NCBI GenBank assembly: GCA_034336665.1
Contig: CM067569.1
Location: forward strand, 6,379,820-6,443,819
Direction: 5' to 3'
Origin: Luscinia megarhynchos
Lineage: Eukaryota > Chordata > Aves > Passeriformes > Turdidae
Length of the DNA stretch: 64,000 nt
The position numbers and the translations under genes were made by a program. The notes beneath the pieces were generated by a model. The model was not told the DNA's origin, searched no databases, and saw nothing but the letters and a program-made list of their open reading frames with translations. Position 1 is the stretch's first letter. The number at the start of each line of letters is the position of its first letter. Of this stretch, positions 38,201 to 51,712 are shown in pieces.

Positions 38201-41079
38201 GTATTTTTACTGTTCTTGTGCTGACTTTTATGTTTACTTTTACAGCTGTGTTATTTAATATGCAGATACTTTCTTAGTATTATTTTTTAATTGGAATAAC
38301 TGGTTCTGTCAGTTTTTGTACCCTCCCAAAGGGAGGTGGTAATGTGGAGCCTAAGAGGGAACAACATTTTATTTGGTGTTGGAAATTTTGTCTGCTCATG
38401 ATCAGCTGGGATTTGTCTCTTATAGACTTGCTTGGATTTTTTTAGCTTTCCATTATTTCATTTCAATGGTGAAGCAATTAATATTTGTCTGAAAACTTTC
38501 CACCAATATTGTCCCTTTATTTTATTCCTAGCATTTTCTAGACAGCCAGTCTGTTTCCTGATTTTTTTATAGTCTAGTTTATTGCTACTTGCCTAAGAAT
38601 CTGTCATTTTTTTTCTGATGCTTATTGGTCTCTGATAATTTCTAATTTATTGCCACTTCCTTGTTTTTCCATCATATTTGTTGACGTAGTTATGGCTGGA
38701 GTTACATGCACACAACCAGTAAGGCAATTAGGGAATACTTTGTCTTTTGGCTAACCAAAAAAGTCCCTACAAATGATTAATAGATGAAATACAGAAAGTG
38801 TAGCATTTCAAAGTTGCCAAAACGTGGAATATTTTACAGTTCAGCAGAGTCATCTGTTTAACAGCCCCTGTTTTGTTTTGTGTATTACTCTCCCATACAT
38901 ATGCTTTTGGTTTTGAATCTTTATTGGTTTTGTCCTTTATTTCCACTCTTTCCTTAGCACAGACACATAGGAAATCATAACTGAAATAATATTCATAGTT
39001 TGGTGTATGGTGTGAATAGAAGCAAATACTCTCTGCTTCCATCTGAGCAGCAGACCAGGAAAGAAAAAAAAATTAATAAATTTGTATCAGACCTGGTGCA
39101 GTGATGTTTAAAATGGAGGCACAATCAAATCTTTATCATTTTTAATAAAAGAAATAGGTTAGGCCTGGGAAGAAAAAACAAATGCAACTAGCTGGAATAT
39201 TCTTGTAGTGAATTATTATCAAATCCTTGGAGCTGTTTAGACCCTTTACATTGTCAGGTAAACCTCCCCATGGGATTTGAAGGTGTATTTATTGATTTTA
39301 TTATTAAAAAATACATTTGAAATTTTGAAAAATACATATCAAAATCTGGTTTATGAAGAGTATTAAATTTATACTGTTGAAGGTGGAATTAAAATCTGGG
39401 CCATCATTTGTAAGCCCTAAAACATTTTTGGCACTTTTGGTGAAAGCACAGAATGACTGTTTAAAATCAATTTCTTTTTTACCTCATCTCTGTATGTCAT
39501 CAGTTAAAAAATATCCACCAGCACCATTAATGGCTAAGGGAAATGGGTATTTCAAGGCTTTATTTCAGTGGGGTTGGGGGGGAGTTTGTGAGTGAAAAAT
39601 TCATAAAAACTGTGCTTTCAGACCTGGAAAAAACTGTATTTAGTGTGTTTGGGGTTTTTCAATCCTATTTGAAAGGAAAAACTACATCCATGGAAAAAAA
39701 TATATAAATATGCATAAGAATTAATTACATCAGCTGCATAGCAAAAATCACCTGTCAATGCACTGCAATGGGCAATATACTGAACTGAACTAGGAAACTA
39801 TTTAATTAGCTCCAAAACTAGCAAATAAAATTTGCACTCCATGAGGTAACAAATGCTCACTGTGTCAATGAATGCAAAGGAGAACTGAGGTGGTTTGTGA
39901 AACCTCTTGCTTGGCTCTTGATAACTTTAATCACACGTGTTTCTCCTGAATCCACAGCCCATGGAGTCATATGATTATGGGAGACTTCTCAGTTTGATTC
40001 AGATTTGACTTCCTTTGCATCCAGCTAAGCTGGAATTTTGAACATTAAAAGCCTCAAGCACATAAAAATAAAAAATTCCTGAAATTTTTACTGAAAAAAA
40101 AATAAACAAATGAAGGACCTGACACATAATGTTCACAGTCCAAAGGAGAGCACTCTTTAAACTCATGGTATGTTCTCACTCATCTGACCCAGAAAGCACC
40201 AAAAAACCCAAACCACTTTAAAAAAATCTTAACACAGCATCTTATGTCAGCCAGTTTCACCCAGAACTCTGGATATGGAATGGGGCAGGAGCTTTTCAGA
40301 ATTGAAAGCAGGCATGCATGATTCTGGTTGGCCTTTTCTATTTGTTTCTCTAGGAAAAAAAAAAAAAAAAAAAGTCCTACAAAATCCTGTTTCAATGCAG
40401 CTGAGCAGATTTGACTATCTTTCTCCAACCCCCTGCTTTTATTTAAAAAAATAAAACAAAAAACCCCTCCCCAACCTGAACTCTTCCAAGCTCCCTAAGG
40501 AAATTAACTACAAAAAAAAACTATGCTAATGGAACATTAAAGTTGTAATGTAAAACCATAAAAGTCAGGAAATTCAAAGTTAGCTCTCCCATGGTACCCC
40601 TAAGTCTGTCACCTCATGCACATGCACCAGGACAGGACGCTCAGAAATGAACAATGGGGCTGAATACGAGTGCCTTGCTAACTGCTCAGGTATTTTATTT
40701 ATTCCTTTCATATGAGGCTCTTCTGTTGCTGGTCACCCTGCACTGCTGCAAGTTGTGCTCAGCATGGGGCACTGGGATCAGGGATCAGCATCCCTGTGCA
40801 GGCAGAGGCACACAGGGATTGTCTGAGCCCAAACCCAGCCGGGGTGCACGAAATTTGGATTTCTTCTATCTGCAACTTTAGCATGAGGTTAGTTAATCTT
40901 AAGCAGCAGCCATACAAAAGCTGCAGTTTTGTTTGGGCAGCAGATCAAGTTCTTCATAGAAATATTTTAGAAGAGGGGAAAAAAATAGGAAAAGAGAGGA
41001 GGAGGAACTGGGGCAGCTGTGCACAAGCGATGGCAGATACCTTATTCTGTGATTCTGTAAAAATAATATTCTAGCGATA
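35271..41079. other. Non-coding unique sequence
   Basis: No gene was recognised. It holds purine-rich tracts at 36540-36585 and 37421-37487 and an A run at 40352-40373. The part from about 36170 to 36620 is repeat-free and motif-dense but cannot be called conserved without alignment. Confidence 0.55.
37421..37487. repeat. A/G-rich low-complexity tract
   Basis: The tract is runs of AAAAG and AAAAAAG interrupted by a short ACATATTTTG segment. It is a simple repeat without a transposon body. Confidence 0.75.
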
Positions 41080-41600
41080 GCATTTATGAGGGGGATTTAT
41101 AGGACAATTTTGCAGCCCACATGTGTATAAGAGTCACCAAAGCAATTCATATCAAGCAAAGAGGGCAACACATTTCAGCAAAGCAATTTTAACCAATATC
41201 CTTCCCGATATGCAATATATATATTTATACAGTCGAAGATGTGCACACAATAAACCCAGCAGATTGGTATCTCTCCCCAGCTCCACCTTTTGACACCCTC
41301 CTCAGCCCCAAGCGTGAACAATGAGCTGCCACTCAATAAGCACAACTGACCGGAAGAATCAAAACAATTCTTGGAAAAAAAATTAGGTTATCATTCATTA
41401 GCTCTCTATCATTTGGCCACCAGTAGGCTGCAGGATATGAGGGCCATTTAATTAGGCCCTGCACTACTCTCTGGTGTGAAAAAGGCTCTCAAAAGCTTTG
41501 ATTCCCCACAGCTTCACAGCAGGAAGTTGTTGGCGATAATTGACACAGGATTTCCTTGTTAACCAGCAGCAGACATGCTGGATTAAAGCGACAGAGATCT
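41080..41600. promoter_or_regulatory. Candidate conserved regulatory block
   Basis: Repeat-free sequence contains a near-palindromic homeobox core GGGCCATTTAATTAGGCCC (41441-41459). Further features are a CGATATGCAATATATA run, and isolated CpGs (CCCGATATG, GTCGAAG, GACCGGAAG, GGCGATAAT, AGCGACAG) in a CpG-poor neighbourhood. Retained CpGs in non-island DNA can indicate constraint. This is an inference only. Confidence 0.33.
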
Positions 41601-44600
41601 AGAGAAGAAAGTGAAAAGAGATAAGAAGCTCGGAAAGACTTCTGCTTATTTTGCACTTGAGGATGATGAGCAAATAGCAATAACAAACTGGAGTGCTGCT
41701 CCCTGTGAGTAAGGCCTCCACTTATCAGACCCATTTCAGCTTGACTGATCAAAGATTGACTTCCCTTAAAATAACATAGGCCTGGGGTTTGTTAGTTTAT
41801 TAAGCTGCAGGTTTTATGAATTATCGCAGTTTTTAAGATGGATTGCAGTTTATGTGAAGGAGTAGAGGATTATCAGGTTTTCATCTAAACAATTATAAAA
41901 TATCACAGCTGAAAGCTTACTTGCAAATGACATCATTTTCTTCTGCAAACTAAACAGGTCATTGTATGCCTTCGTGTAAGCATTTCCAGCAAGTGCACAA
42001 TACAGTAAAATTAACTCTGCAGCAGAGATGATAGCCCAGAAAAATCTGTATTTTAACTTCCAAAGTGCATGAAAGCCCCACATTCCCTTATGCTGGTGCA
42101 AAGGTAATTGTATTTAATTTTTGACTGGGACCTTTTAGGTTTAGTTACCCTAAAGAAAGGAAAGAGAGAAACGGCCTATTGAAATCCTTCCTTAAATGTG
42201 GTCGTGATAAATGGTACTGAAACAGATCCACATGAGTATAGTTAAATGAAATGTCCACTTTAGAGCAGAAACAATTATTGGATATCACTTAATAACTTAA
42301 CCTTACAACAGCACATGTGGCATTAATAAAGGACTGAGAGTAATAAAAGCTACTACTCCTCCTATGCTCAGTGCAGGCAGGCAGGAGTGTGTGCAGGGAC
42401 AGGAGCCAGGGGAAAGCCAGGAGGCAGGGCAAGGACAGAGCACAAGGCACAGGCAAAGGGCCAGCAGTGGGGCTGGGGGGGGAAAGGGACAGGCAGGTGC
42501 AGCAGGGGATGGGACACAGGCAGGCAATCTATACATTGCATGTCAGGAAGGATGTTCTTTATCCTGAGCCATAACCACAGCTCTTTGCTAGCTACTGACC
42601 ACCTGTGAGCTCCCTCACCACAGCTGAGCCCCATCCTCTGAGGCAGCCCTGAGGGGAACTGCACAGCCCTGGGTCACCAGTGGGGTTACCACAAAACCCA
42701 AATAAATTCCCAGGGTGTGTTCCCTCTGCTGGGAAAGGGGAGGGGTTGTGTGAGTGCTGCTACATCCAGGATCCTGCAGCTCAACTGTGCAAAACCTGGA
42801 AATCTCTGCAGGATGGAGAGATCCTGGATAAAGGGTCCGTGGGGGGTACATGCTCTCCTCTGTGCTACCAATATCCTTTATCAGCCAGGACAGCCACTGG
42901 TAAATTACCATGTGTTTCAACCAAGATGACACAGCACTGATTCCAGGGGCACTGCAAACAGAGAAGGTTTTTAAGTTCAGTGGCAGTTTTACATATGGAG
43001 GGTCTGCTGGATGAGGCCCAGAGTGTGGGATCCATTCAGAGACAGAATATTTTTCTGTGGTAAATGGAGGTCTCATGCACTTCCTCTGCATTTGTTCTGT
43101 GATACCTAACACACACGCTAATTAATTTACTATTGAACAATTAAAATAAATAATGTTTCTTCTCATTCATCATAATTTCTATCTGACATTGTCAAGCATC
43201 TTTAGAGCCTGATACAAATCTCACTGTAACCACTACTGGCATGATGTTGACCCAAGTGGGTTCTGTACCCTATTGCTCTGTCCTATCACCAAAAAAAGTG
43301 TTTAACAGAGGAAAATGATTTTCTGATTCAGTATTTCAGGGTTCTTACTTTGTTCAGATCAGGGTGTGTTGTTACCAAACACACCCCCATCCCCCTCCAC
43401 TGCAGGACTGGACCCTTTTGAAGGATTTGCACCATAATGTGTTGAGCTGTAGTTGTTATTTTTTTGTTTTGAAATATAGAATGTCATCACAATTTGAAAA
43501 ATTAAGTTTTGCACATTTTGAAGGGATAAATATTGATTTAGCAAATTTCTTGCTAATTGAAATATTTCTTATTATTGATAGTTCTCACAGTTTTTAATGG
43601 TGAAGAACAGAATTTAATTACAATTAAACTTCTCTGAGTTCCTTCAGCTATGTATTTTTTTTCAAAATTAGCACTATTGCCATGGACTTATAAACAGATT
43701 AATAAATATTTTTTGCAAGTATTTTAAACAAAGAATCTATTCTGTTTCACTTTTGACACAGCAAATTGAGATTTGTGGTCAACTAGTAACCAGCATCATG
43801 GACTAATCCACCTTAAGGCTGGCGAAAGAGTTTGTTAATTTTCCTGGGAAATAAGGTTTCTTTAATTCATATATCTACATATGGTAGATATGATTCTTTC
43901 ATTTGCTATGGCATTTGATAAAATCCTACTTTTATAAATGATGCATCTGCTTTTAATGTTTTAAATCCTGTGATTGAACAGACAAATCTTCCCCCTTGTC
44001 TTGTTTTTTTTTTAATATTTAAAAGGCCTTACTGCCTTAAAACATACATCAAGAAACATTGTAATAGAGAAATACACTTTTAAGACAAAGTGACAGATTT
44101 ACATATCTGTGTGATGTGACTCTCTTGACAACCAATAAATGTATTATATTGATGAAGTGAATATGTTCTCTATCTGGTCATTTTCAACTGGAAACTAATA
44201 ACCAGCATCACCATATCAGGCATGCAATAACCTGGGTTAAAACTAGGTTCATCAAATAAATCACTCAGGAATTTTTCTATTTCTTTCCCAAGACACGTTG
44301 CACATCTGCTTAGTGAAAGGAGGAAAGAAGCAATATTTCTTTGATCAAAGTCTTTTTTAATATCCTTGTATCTGTCCTTTGGGAATGCTATCTCTGGACT
44401 TTGGCTGGGCAGAGAAGCTCAGCATCTCCTGGAAGGTGCTAAGCACCCTTTTACTGCCATCCACTGCAGCAAGAATATTCTGTTCCTTGCAAGACAGGGC
44501 TCCTCCAGAATATTTGCTGATGCTACATTATTTCCTAATGATCCAGGAAATGACATAAATTCAGAATCTCTGCAAGCAAAACACAAGGTGTTTTTAATGA

Positions 44601-45301
44601 GTCCCAGTTTATATCAACAGCTTTCAGGGGGAATAAAAAATAATAAAAAATTCTTAGGCTGAAAAGAATACTGTATTAAATTTACCCCAAGCCTCTATCT
44701 CATAGACATGAAACACCTATACATATGTAGAGATCTCGAAGAAACACTTTGAAAAGCTAGGTTGTGCTTTTAACTTTTTTATAAAGTCTTATTAATATCA
44801 TTTAGAGTAGCCATGTGGCTGCCTTCCTGCCTGGCCTCTTTTACTGTAGGCTTGGCAGTTGTTACCCCAAGCACCACACATGTGTGGATGGAGCTGAGCA
44901 TGGGCAGGGTCCATTCCACCAAGGCACCTGGGTTTTGTCATATTTCAAACTGGCAACCCTAATGCCTCTTCTTACAGGACACAAATCCTGTATGAAATTC
45001 CCAGAGTCGAGCCAAAGCCTGGCCTGGCACAGGCAAATCAAGGTTTTTTTCTTTTCTTTTTCAGATGAGGGTGATTGCAGAAGTGCATAGACCATGGGGG
45101 ATTTTTAATGTGCTTCCATTTCTGCTGGAGCCACTGAGAGTTGGGGCAGGACTTGAGGACTTGCAGGATCAAAGTGTGAAAGTGCAGCCCCCTCCCACAA
45201 CTCCAGCTGTGGATGGAAGGCTTTTCCTTGGCTGGGTGGAAGCTGATATCCACAGCCCACAGCTGCCCTGGTTTCAGGTCATGAATATGATGAAAACAGG
45301 C
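41601..45301. other. Non-coding unique sequence
   Basis: No gene was recognised. It holds a G-rich tract (42365-42530), an 8-bp palindrome (43871-43891) and a GC-moderate stretch before the CR1 at 45302. Open frames at 42.4-43.1 kb occur in all frames because of the CAGG-rich composition. Confidence 0.55.
42365..42530 (+). repeat. G-rich CAGG-type low-complexity tract with G-quadruplex motif
   Basis: The plus strand is strongly biased to A and G, with recurrent CAGG and GGGACAGG words. Four G-runs at 42458-42460, 42469-42472, 42475-42482 and 42486-42488, with loops of 8, 2 and 3 bases, could fold into a G-quadruplex on the plus strand. Confidence 0.65.
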
Positions 45302-45718
45302 AGTGAAGCTGGTGAAGGGTCTGGTGGAGGAGCAGCTGTGGGATCTGGTGGTGTTTGATGTGGAGAACAGGATGCTCAGAGGGGACATCACTGCTCTCTG
45401 CAGCTCCATGGTAGGAGGGTGGAGTAAGATGGTGTTGGTCTCTTCTGCCATGTCTCAAGTGAAAAATGAGAGAAAATGGCCTGAAGTTGCCTCAAGGAAG
45501 GTTCAGACTCAATATCATAAAAAAAATTGGCTGAAAGAATGTTAAACATTTGGTTGCCCAGGGTGGTGGTGGAATTACTGTCTCTGGAAAAGTTCAAGAG
45601 CCATCTGGATGGGGTACTTGGAGATTTGGTTCAGGGGTGGTGGTGGTGCTGCTGGGTTTTGACAGATGGGCTAAGTGATTGTGAAAGTCTCCTCCAATCT
45701 TCGTGGTCCTGGGATAAC
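45302..45718 (+). mobile_element. CR1 LINE, truncated 3' end
   Basis: This is a longer 3' fragment of CR1 in plus orientation. It starts in the block GAAGCTGGTGAAGGGTCTGG and continues through AGGATGCTCAGAGGGGACAT, a TTGGTCTCTTCTGCCATGTC block, CTGAAGTTGCCTCAAGGAAG and TTGCCCAGGGTGGTGGTGGA. It ends near GAAAGTCTCCTCCAATCTTC. These are the standard phrases of the CR1 ORF2 C-terminus and 3' end. Substitutions and frame breaks make it a dead copy. The terminal octamer repeats are worn away, so the 3' limit is approximate. Confidence 0.92.
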
Positions 45719-48241
45719 ACAGAGAGGGAAACTGGCAGCTGCATTGCTTTTCTTTATTCTGGAGCTTGCTAGCTGGTAAAAGTGGCAGAGAAGGAGCTGG
45801 GAGTGCCTCAAAGGACAACCTTTGGCTTCCTGGTGAATTCCAGACCACAGTGCCCCCAGGAGACTGGACGCCCTCCAGCTCTGCATGCTGCCATGGAAGA
45901 GGCAAAGCCATGCAGGAAGCACAAGTCAGCTCTGCTGGAGACTCCTGGGCTCCTACAATCTATTTTCCTTTCTATAGCTGGGCAGAATGGGTCAGGTGCA
46001 AGCCAAAAAAAATGGATAGGAGTTGGTTTCACAGGCCTAAGGCCAGATGCTCAAATAAGTTTTTAATTAAACAGAATGGGCTTGGCATCACTTTTCTTGC
46101 TGCTCCCTAGGTGCTACCTGAGAATCAGATCTCATTCAAATTACACTGAGATGTGTTACAGGCATTTCTGGGTAGGGCCTGGGCCATAAAGTCACCCCAC
46201 ACTTTTCATTATAAAGCACCATTTCCATCAACTGCACGGGCAGACTTTTGTCCACGTTGCATGTCTTCCTTGGGCTTGGATTTTTGGGTAAGACTGTGGT
46301 AAAAAACATTCAACAGGGATTTGTTTCTACAGTAAAGGGTGTGTCTCCTGCAGTTTTGTGCAAATCCATGCCCACTCAGCTTTGGCATAACTGTAAACTT
46401 CTAAGATTTTGCTTACCAGAGTCTGGCTAGTACTTCAGAATTCTCCCCAGTTAGCAGCTCACATGCAGCTGGACCCTCTTATGAAATAAAGAGACTATTA
46501 TAAGGAGAAGAGGTTAGGGGGTAGAGGCAGACAGACCTTTAACCATTTTTCTGTTAGATCCTGCCTTTTATATAAATATATAAATAAATAAAAGTGCAAA
46601 TCTACTCTGTTGGCAACAAATAGGTGGGAAACCCACATGCTAAGCTGAGTTCTCAGCCCTCTCTTAAGGCTGCCACCATAGATGGGATAATAATCTACCA
46701 ATTCTATTTATTGTACCAGTTACAGAATTGGTAAAACATGTAATCTAAAAACATTCAGTCTGTATATGTGATAGTACATATGGGATATAAATAACAAGAA
46801 AAAATAAAATAAAATTAATAATCAATTAAAATTTATTTAATCTCTATTTTCACTTAACCATGAAAATGATAGTTTTAATTAAATGATAGTATTTTAAAGA
46901 AATATAATTTTCCAAATAAACTGTTAGGTAATGTATCCAAGGAAAAACAGACATGGACTTCTGGAAATGTTTATTTCTTGCATTTGTATGTGTGTTTCAT
47001 GCCAGTTCACTTGAAAATGTACCACTGAAGGCAGCAGTACTCAAAGTGTAAGGTTTTTGGGTGAGTAGGTTGGAGTAATTTGTGATACCCTCTTTACTGC
47101 CACAAACTGAAATCCAGCCTGGTGCTCATGAGATTTTCCACCCCATCTAAGATCTGAAGTTAATTCCCAGTGCTACTGATTCCACAGGGCTTCTATCTTT
47201 GTGCAGGAGATAAGTGGGATTGAAAAGCTCCCAAGGCAACTTGACTAGGGCCCAGCAGATTTGGATTAATTTCACTCAAAGATTTTCCTTAACTGGATGT
47301 CATACAACTTTTAAAAGTCGTTTGCTACCAAAAAAAAAAGGTGTGCAGGATCACAGAACGAGCATGAAATTTAGGAGAGAAGGAGAAAGACCCACTTATT
47401 TTGACCTGGAAGTAAAAGGTGGCTGGTTTGACATTGTGGTGAAAATACCTGTGTGCATCTGCATAAACAGGAGAAGTGGGAAAATGGGAATATTTTTCTA
47501 TCTGTTGATAGCAGCAGCCCATGATAGAGGCAGATTCTGTCAGTGCTCCAAGCTTAAGTTGTATTTATTAAAAACTAGTAGCTGTATTTGCTGGATTGCT
47601 TTGTTTTTTAACTCCTAAACATGAAAAGCAAATGTGAATCAACCTCTTTAAATTAAATATGAGAAACAATTACATTTTGACAGTTTAATTGCATTCTTCC
47701 TCAACATGGCATTCTAAACAAGATACCACATGTATTTAGCATGCTGATTATATTTTTAGATTGTTTTGCAATTAAGAAAGTATCCCTAAAAGAGATAAAA
47801 TAATTGGTTGACTAAATCACTATTTCTTGAGGGAACAATATTAAGAAATGAATGTTGAATGGCTATATCCATAATAATTAGCTTTTAAATCACTGCTTAA
47901 AGGTTTTGGGTTTTAGCCTTCAAAATTGTATCTGTCATTCAATTTGCTTCATATTATTCAACTTTGCTTATGTAAAAAAAAAAGGAGAGGATCCAACTAC
48001 TGCCAACAAAACAGCCTCCAGTGCAACAGAATCTCATGACTCTCAATGGCAAAAAAACCCAGGCACCCAAATATCTTTCATTAACACTGTCCCAGTCTGT
48101 GTCTCTGGTGGTCACTGTGCTATTGATGTTGAAAACAGAAGAAAGGATACTCACTTATTACAATCACTGACTATTCAAGCTTCTCTGGAGTGGAGGGTGA
48201 CCTTCACATTGCTTTTATTATTTTGCTTAAGTCACTTCGTG

Positions 48242-48269
48242 TTTTTTTTTAATTTAAAAAAAAAAAAAA
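48242..48269. repeat. Poly-T/poly-A hairpin tract
   Basis: About nine thymines, an AATTT spacer and about fourteen adenines form a self-complementary low-complexity tract. Confidence 0.8.
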
Positions 48270-50116
48270 GGAAGATTGAATACCAAGATGTTTCATGAGT
48301 TTCTGTCATTTTTCCTCAACACTGGATTCAAATAGGAGGGTGGGATCTGAGTTTGAAAATGTGCACCCCCTATTTTTCAGATTAAAGCTACCTCTGGTTG
48401 ACATTCTTCCAAAATTTCATTTTAAAAATAAATTAATCTATTTAAAAGATGCACGTTGGAATCAAACTTCTGATTCTGTTGGAACAAAACTGTGTTTATA
48501 ATTTTCGTTTCAATCCACAAGAATCTCCAAAACATCCTTTTTTATTTTTACAAAATATTTTTGTCTTTTCATACTGACAACAAACTAAAAAAAAACCCTC
48601 ATTTTCTTCCAGGGAAGTCAATGCAAGATTTTATTCTGAGCATATTCTATGTAAATTTGTGCAAAGCCAAGTCAGTATTCAGAGAAGACACACAGTAGGC
48701 TCATGATTCACAACAAGACCATATGGAATTTCCTGGAATTTGATTTTGAGGTATCAAATACAATTGTATTTAAGAGGAGGAAAGTGAGAGGCTGAACTGC
48801 AGCTGAGTCTGAAGCAGCAGTGCTAAGACTTTTCAGTAGGAATATAAAGTTTGACCTGCTTGCAATGCTCTTCAAGGTGCATTGATTTCCTGCTGAGGTG
48901 GATACAAAAATATGTGGGTAGAGATGCCAGTAGTTCATGGATGAGTGATTTGTGAGGGGAAAGAGAGGTGAGCCCAGACATATGGGACAAAGTGAAGAAG
49001 ACATGCTGGTGAGAGGCAGAATGCAGCAATGCTGAAGGGTCTAATCAGCTGAAAATAGTCCCAGTGCTGGTGCAGAGAGGGTCTGTTCCAGCAGGTTTGA
49101 GAGCAGGAACCAGAGAGGTCAGGAGAGAGAATTGGGATTGCCCAGCACACACAGCTGGAATGAGCCCACAGACATTTCAACACACAAGCTCACAGCATCA
49201 CACTTTACCTATTCTTCTGTAAAAGGCCTGAGAATGCATGATCCACACTGGCTGTTGAAATAAATGCCTTTCAGTACACTGGTGCTTTGTAATTCTATAG
49301 CTTAACTGGCAAATTCAGGGTAACAAGAGATCTTTATTTAGTGCACAAGTGCAAGGTCCCAGAGAAGCAGTAGGGTAACAAGTTGTACCTCATCACCTGC
49401 AGGAAGTGATTTCAGAATTGTTTCCAAATTGGGATTTGGAAAGAAAGAAGTGGTGGCAAGGTAGAGCCATGAGCTCTTTCCACCCAGCACTGCTGAACTG
49501 TGAAAATCATGATGAAAGTCATGATAGGAGCCTGCAAGAAGGCAGAGCACCTTGTACATGCTTCTGGTTTTCCAAGGCCAGCTGTGCCAGTACAGGAGAT
49601 TGCTTCCCCACGACCTCACCAAGTTTGAGATGATGGTTCTGTGTTTTACAGCTGGCCCATCTCCTCTTTAATTCCAAGTCTGTCTCCTGATTGCAATTTG
49701 TCAAAAACAGCTCCAACATCACAGTGGCTGGAATTGGGACAGCTGCACCCAAATGAGCTTTCAGGTAGCAGGTTTTGATGGTAGGTTATCAATGGCTGAG
49801 TGAAGATGGTTTCTTCCATGCCAGGAGTTACAGCCTGCAAACCCCTAAATCATCCTGCACCTTGTGCTGCCCCAGCCTTGCTGCTGTTCCAGCCAGGGTA
49901 CAAGGTTGCATGAAATCAGCAATGGGATCACCAAAAAATTTAGTGCAGGGATGTGGAAAGTCATCCAGATAGAAGAGAAGAAACAATAGATGACCTCAGC
50001 TATCCCTTCCTCACACTGTATGACTTTTGCCCAGGGCAGCACAGACTCCACGTTCCCACTGTTTCTGGGACAGTCAGTAAAATAACTTGGCTGATGAAGG
50101 AATTTATTTCTTACAG

Positions 50117-50208
50117 CAAACAGCCAATATTTATAAACCAGACCCCAGCACTTCAAGAGTTCTATCATCAAGATTCCCCTACAGGTGGGAGACAGGGAGG
50201 CAGCTCAG
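50117..50208 (+). other. Isolated exon-like segment (uncertain)
   Basis: A pyrimidine-rich acceptor ATTTCTTACAG ends at 50116 and a consensus donor CAG/GTAAGA follows 50208. The 92 bases between are open in the frame that runs through 49953-50288. The translated stretch resembles no family I know, and no partner exon was found, so chance is the default explanation. Confidence 0.12.
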
Positions 50209-51712
50209 GTAAGATTTCTGTCTCTGTGCACTGCCTACAGGATGCAGGCAACCATTTTTTAAATAAGGTGCTTAATGCAAGGGTCTAAAGGAGGTGGGAA
50301 TGAGCCTGGAGGCCAGTGGCCACCTGGAGATGCAGGAACAGCGAGTTGATGCTTTCATGGACCTGCTCCTTTCTACTGCAGCCATAAAACTGAATTAATT
50401 TATGGATCTGTGCCATGTTCTGGCGTTCTTTCCCCAGCTCTCTTCATTCAACAGATGTGATCAAACCCAAGTCCACTGTGGAAGAAAAGGACATGGTGAA
50501 CCTCTAGTTCAGTTTTAAACTTTAGACTAACAACAGGCAGGTTTTGGCACAGAGGAGAGATTTAAAATGAGCACAAATTGGTGAGCTAAAGATTGAAAAA
50601 GGGGGCAAAATATTGAGATTCGGGCCAGATATTTTGGGGAAAACACACCAAAAGTAATATCTATTCTAAGGAAAAATACTGATAAACTGTGGAATTACAG
50701 GCCAACTCTTTCTTCTTTATCCTAACAGTCTGGAGTATGCCTTGTAGCTCATCATATTTTTGGCTTCTGGCACATATTTTATTAACTTCCATTATGTACA
50801 GAAACAAAACAGACCACTATTTTGAAAAAATGCTGAGAGTAAAAAAAAGAAATAGAATGGCATATTCAAAGAGTAATTAAAGACTCTCTTAAGAAAGTTA
50901 AAAGCTGAGAAAACTTTGAGAGACTTTTGCACACAAATATTACGCAAAAATATGAAGCCATTTGCATCCACATTTGTCAGCCATGTGAATTCCCCTGAGA
51001 TTTAGTTTGGCTTCTCCATTTAAAGCATTACAGATACTGAGAACTGAGGACTAAAAATTTGGCTTGCTATCAAACCCAAGTTTGAGTTTAGATGATGAAG
51101 GAGAAATCAACAGAGTCGTACCTCCCTTAACTCATTCCAGTCTGCTCAATTCTGTCACCAGTAGAAATTGCTTCATGTACAAAAACCCTTTAAGCCCAAT
51201 GCAGCCTGCTAAAGATGCCTGCAAAGCTAAGAAACTGTAAAACTATCAGCATAAGATGAATGCTGCTAGGGACAAAAAACATTCAGGAGCACAGGTTTGT
51301 TTTTTATTCTGTTCTCACTGTTCCAGAGTTGTGGTCTAATTTGAGAAACTTGTAGGTGACACACAGATTAAAAAAAGCAGGGGTATGCAATGTTACCAAC
51401 TTACCAATGTTATCCTTGTGATCATGGAGTGAGACTAGCAGCATGGTAAACCCTGCACTGCTGGCATTGGTGTTGCTGCTCCTGTTATTCTTCCGTAGTG
51501 GAAATTTTGCCACGCACACCAAGCCCTGTCTGCCTCTCAGGTGTAACACAGGCTGCAGATGGTCTGGAGAGTATTCAAGAGAATCTCCAGTAATGTCAGC
51601 AAAGTCCTGTGGAAGATATGTGTCCAAGGCAAAAGGCCTATTTTTAGAAGTCATGCAAAATGAAGGAGGACAGAGCCCAGACCTGAAAGTGTGTTAAATG
51701 AATAAAGACATG

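Larger units (their letters stand above)
45719..51712. other. Non-coding unique sequence
   Basis: No gene was recognised. It includes an A/T microsatellite at 46564-46594 and a T-run/A-run hairpin at 48242-48269. There is one isolated exon-like segment (50117-50208) with a strong-looking acceptor and donor but no recognisable protein. Confidence 0.55.

Noticed and set aside
41041..41060. ATTCTGTGATTCTGTAA as a CR1 terminal repeat
   Set aside because: The octamer-like tail is present, but no CR1 body precedes it, so chance or a fully decayed copy cannot be told apart.
43871..43891. ATATCTAC/GTAGATAT palindrome as a regulatory site
   Set aside because: The 8-bp AT-rich arms are plausible by chance in this composition.
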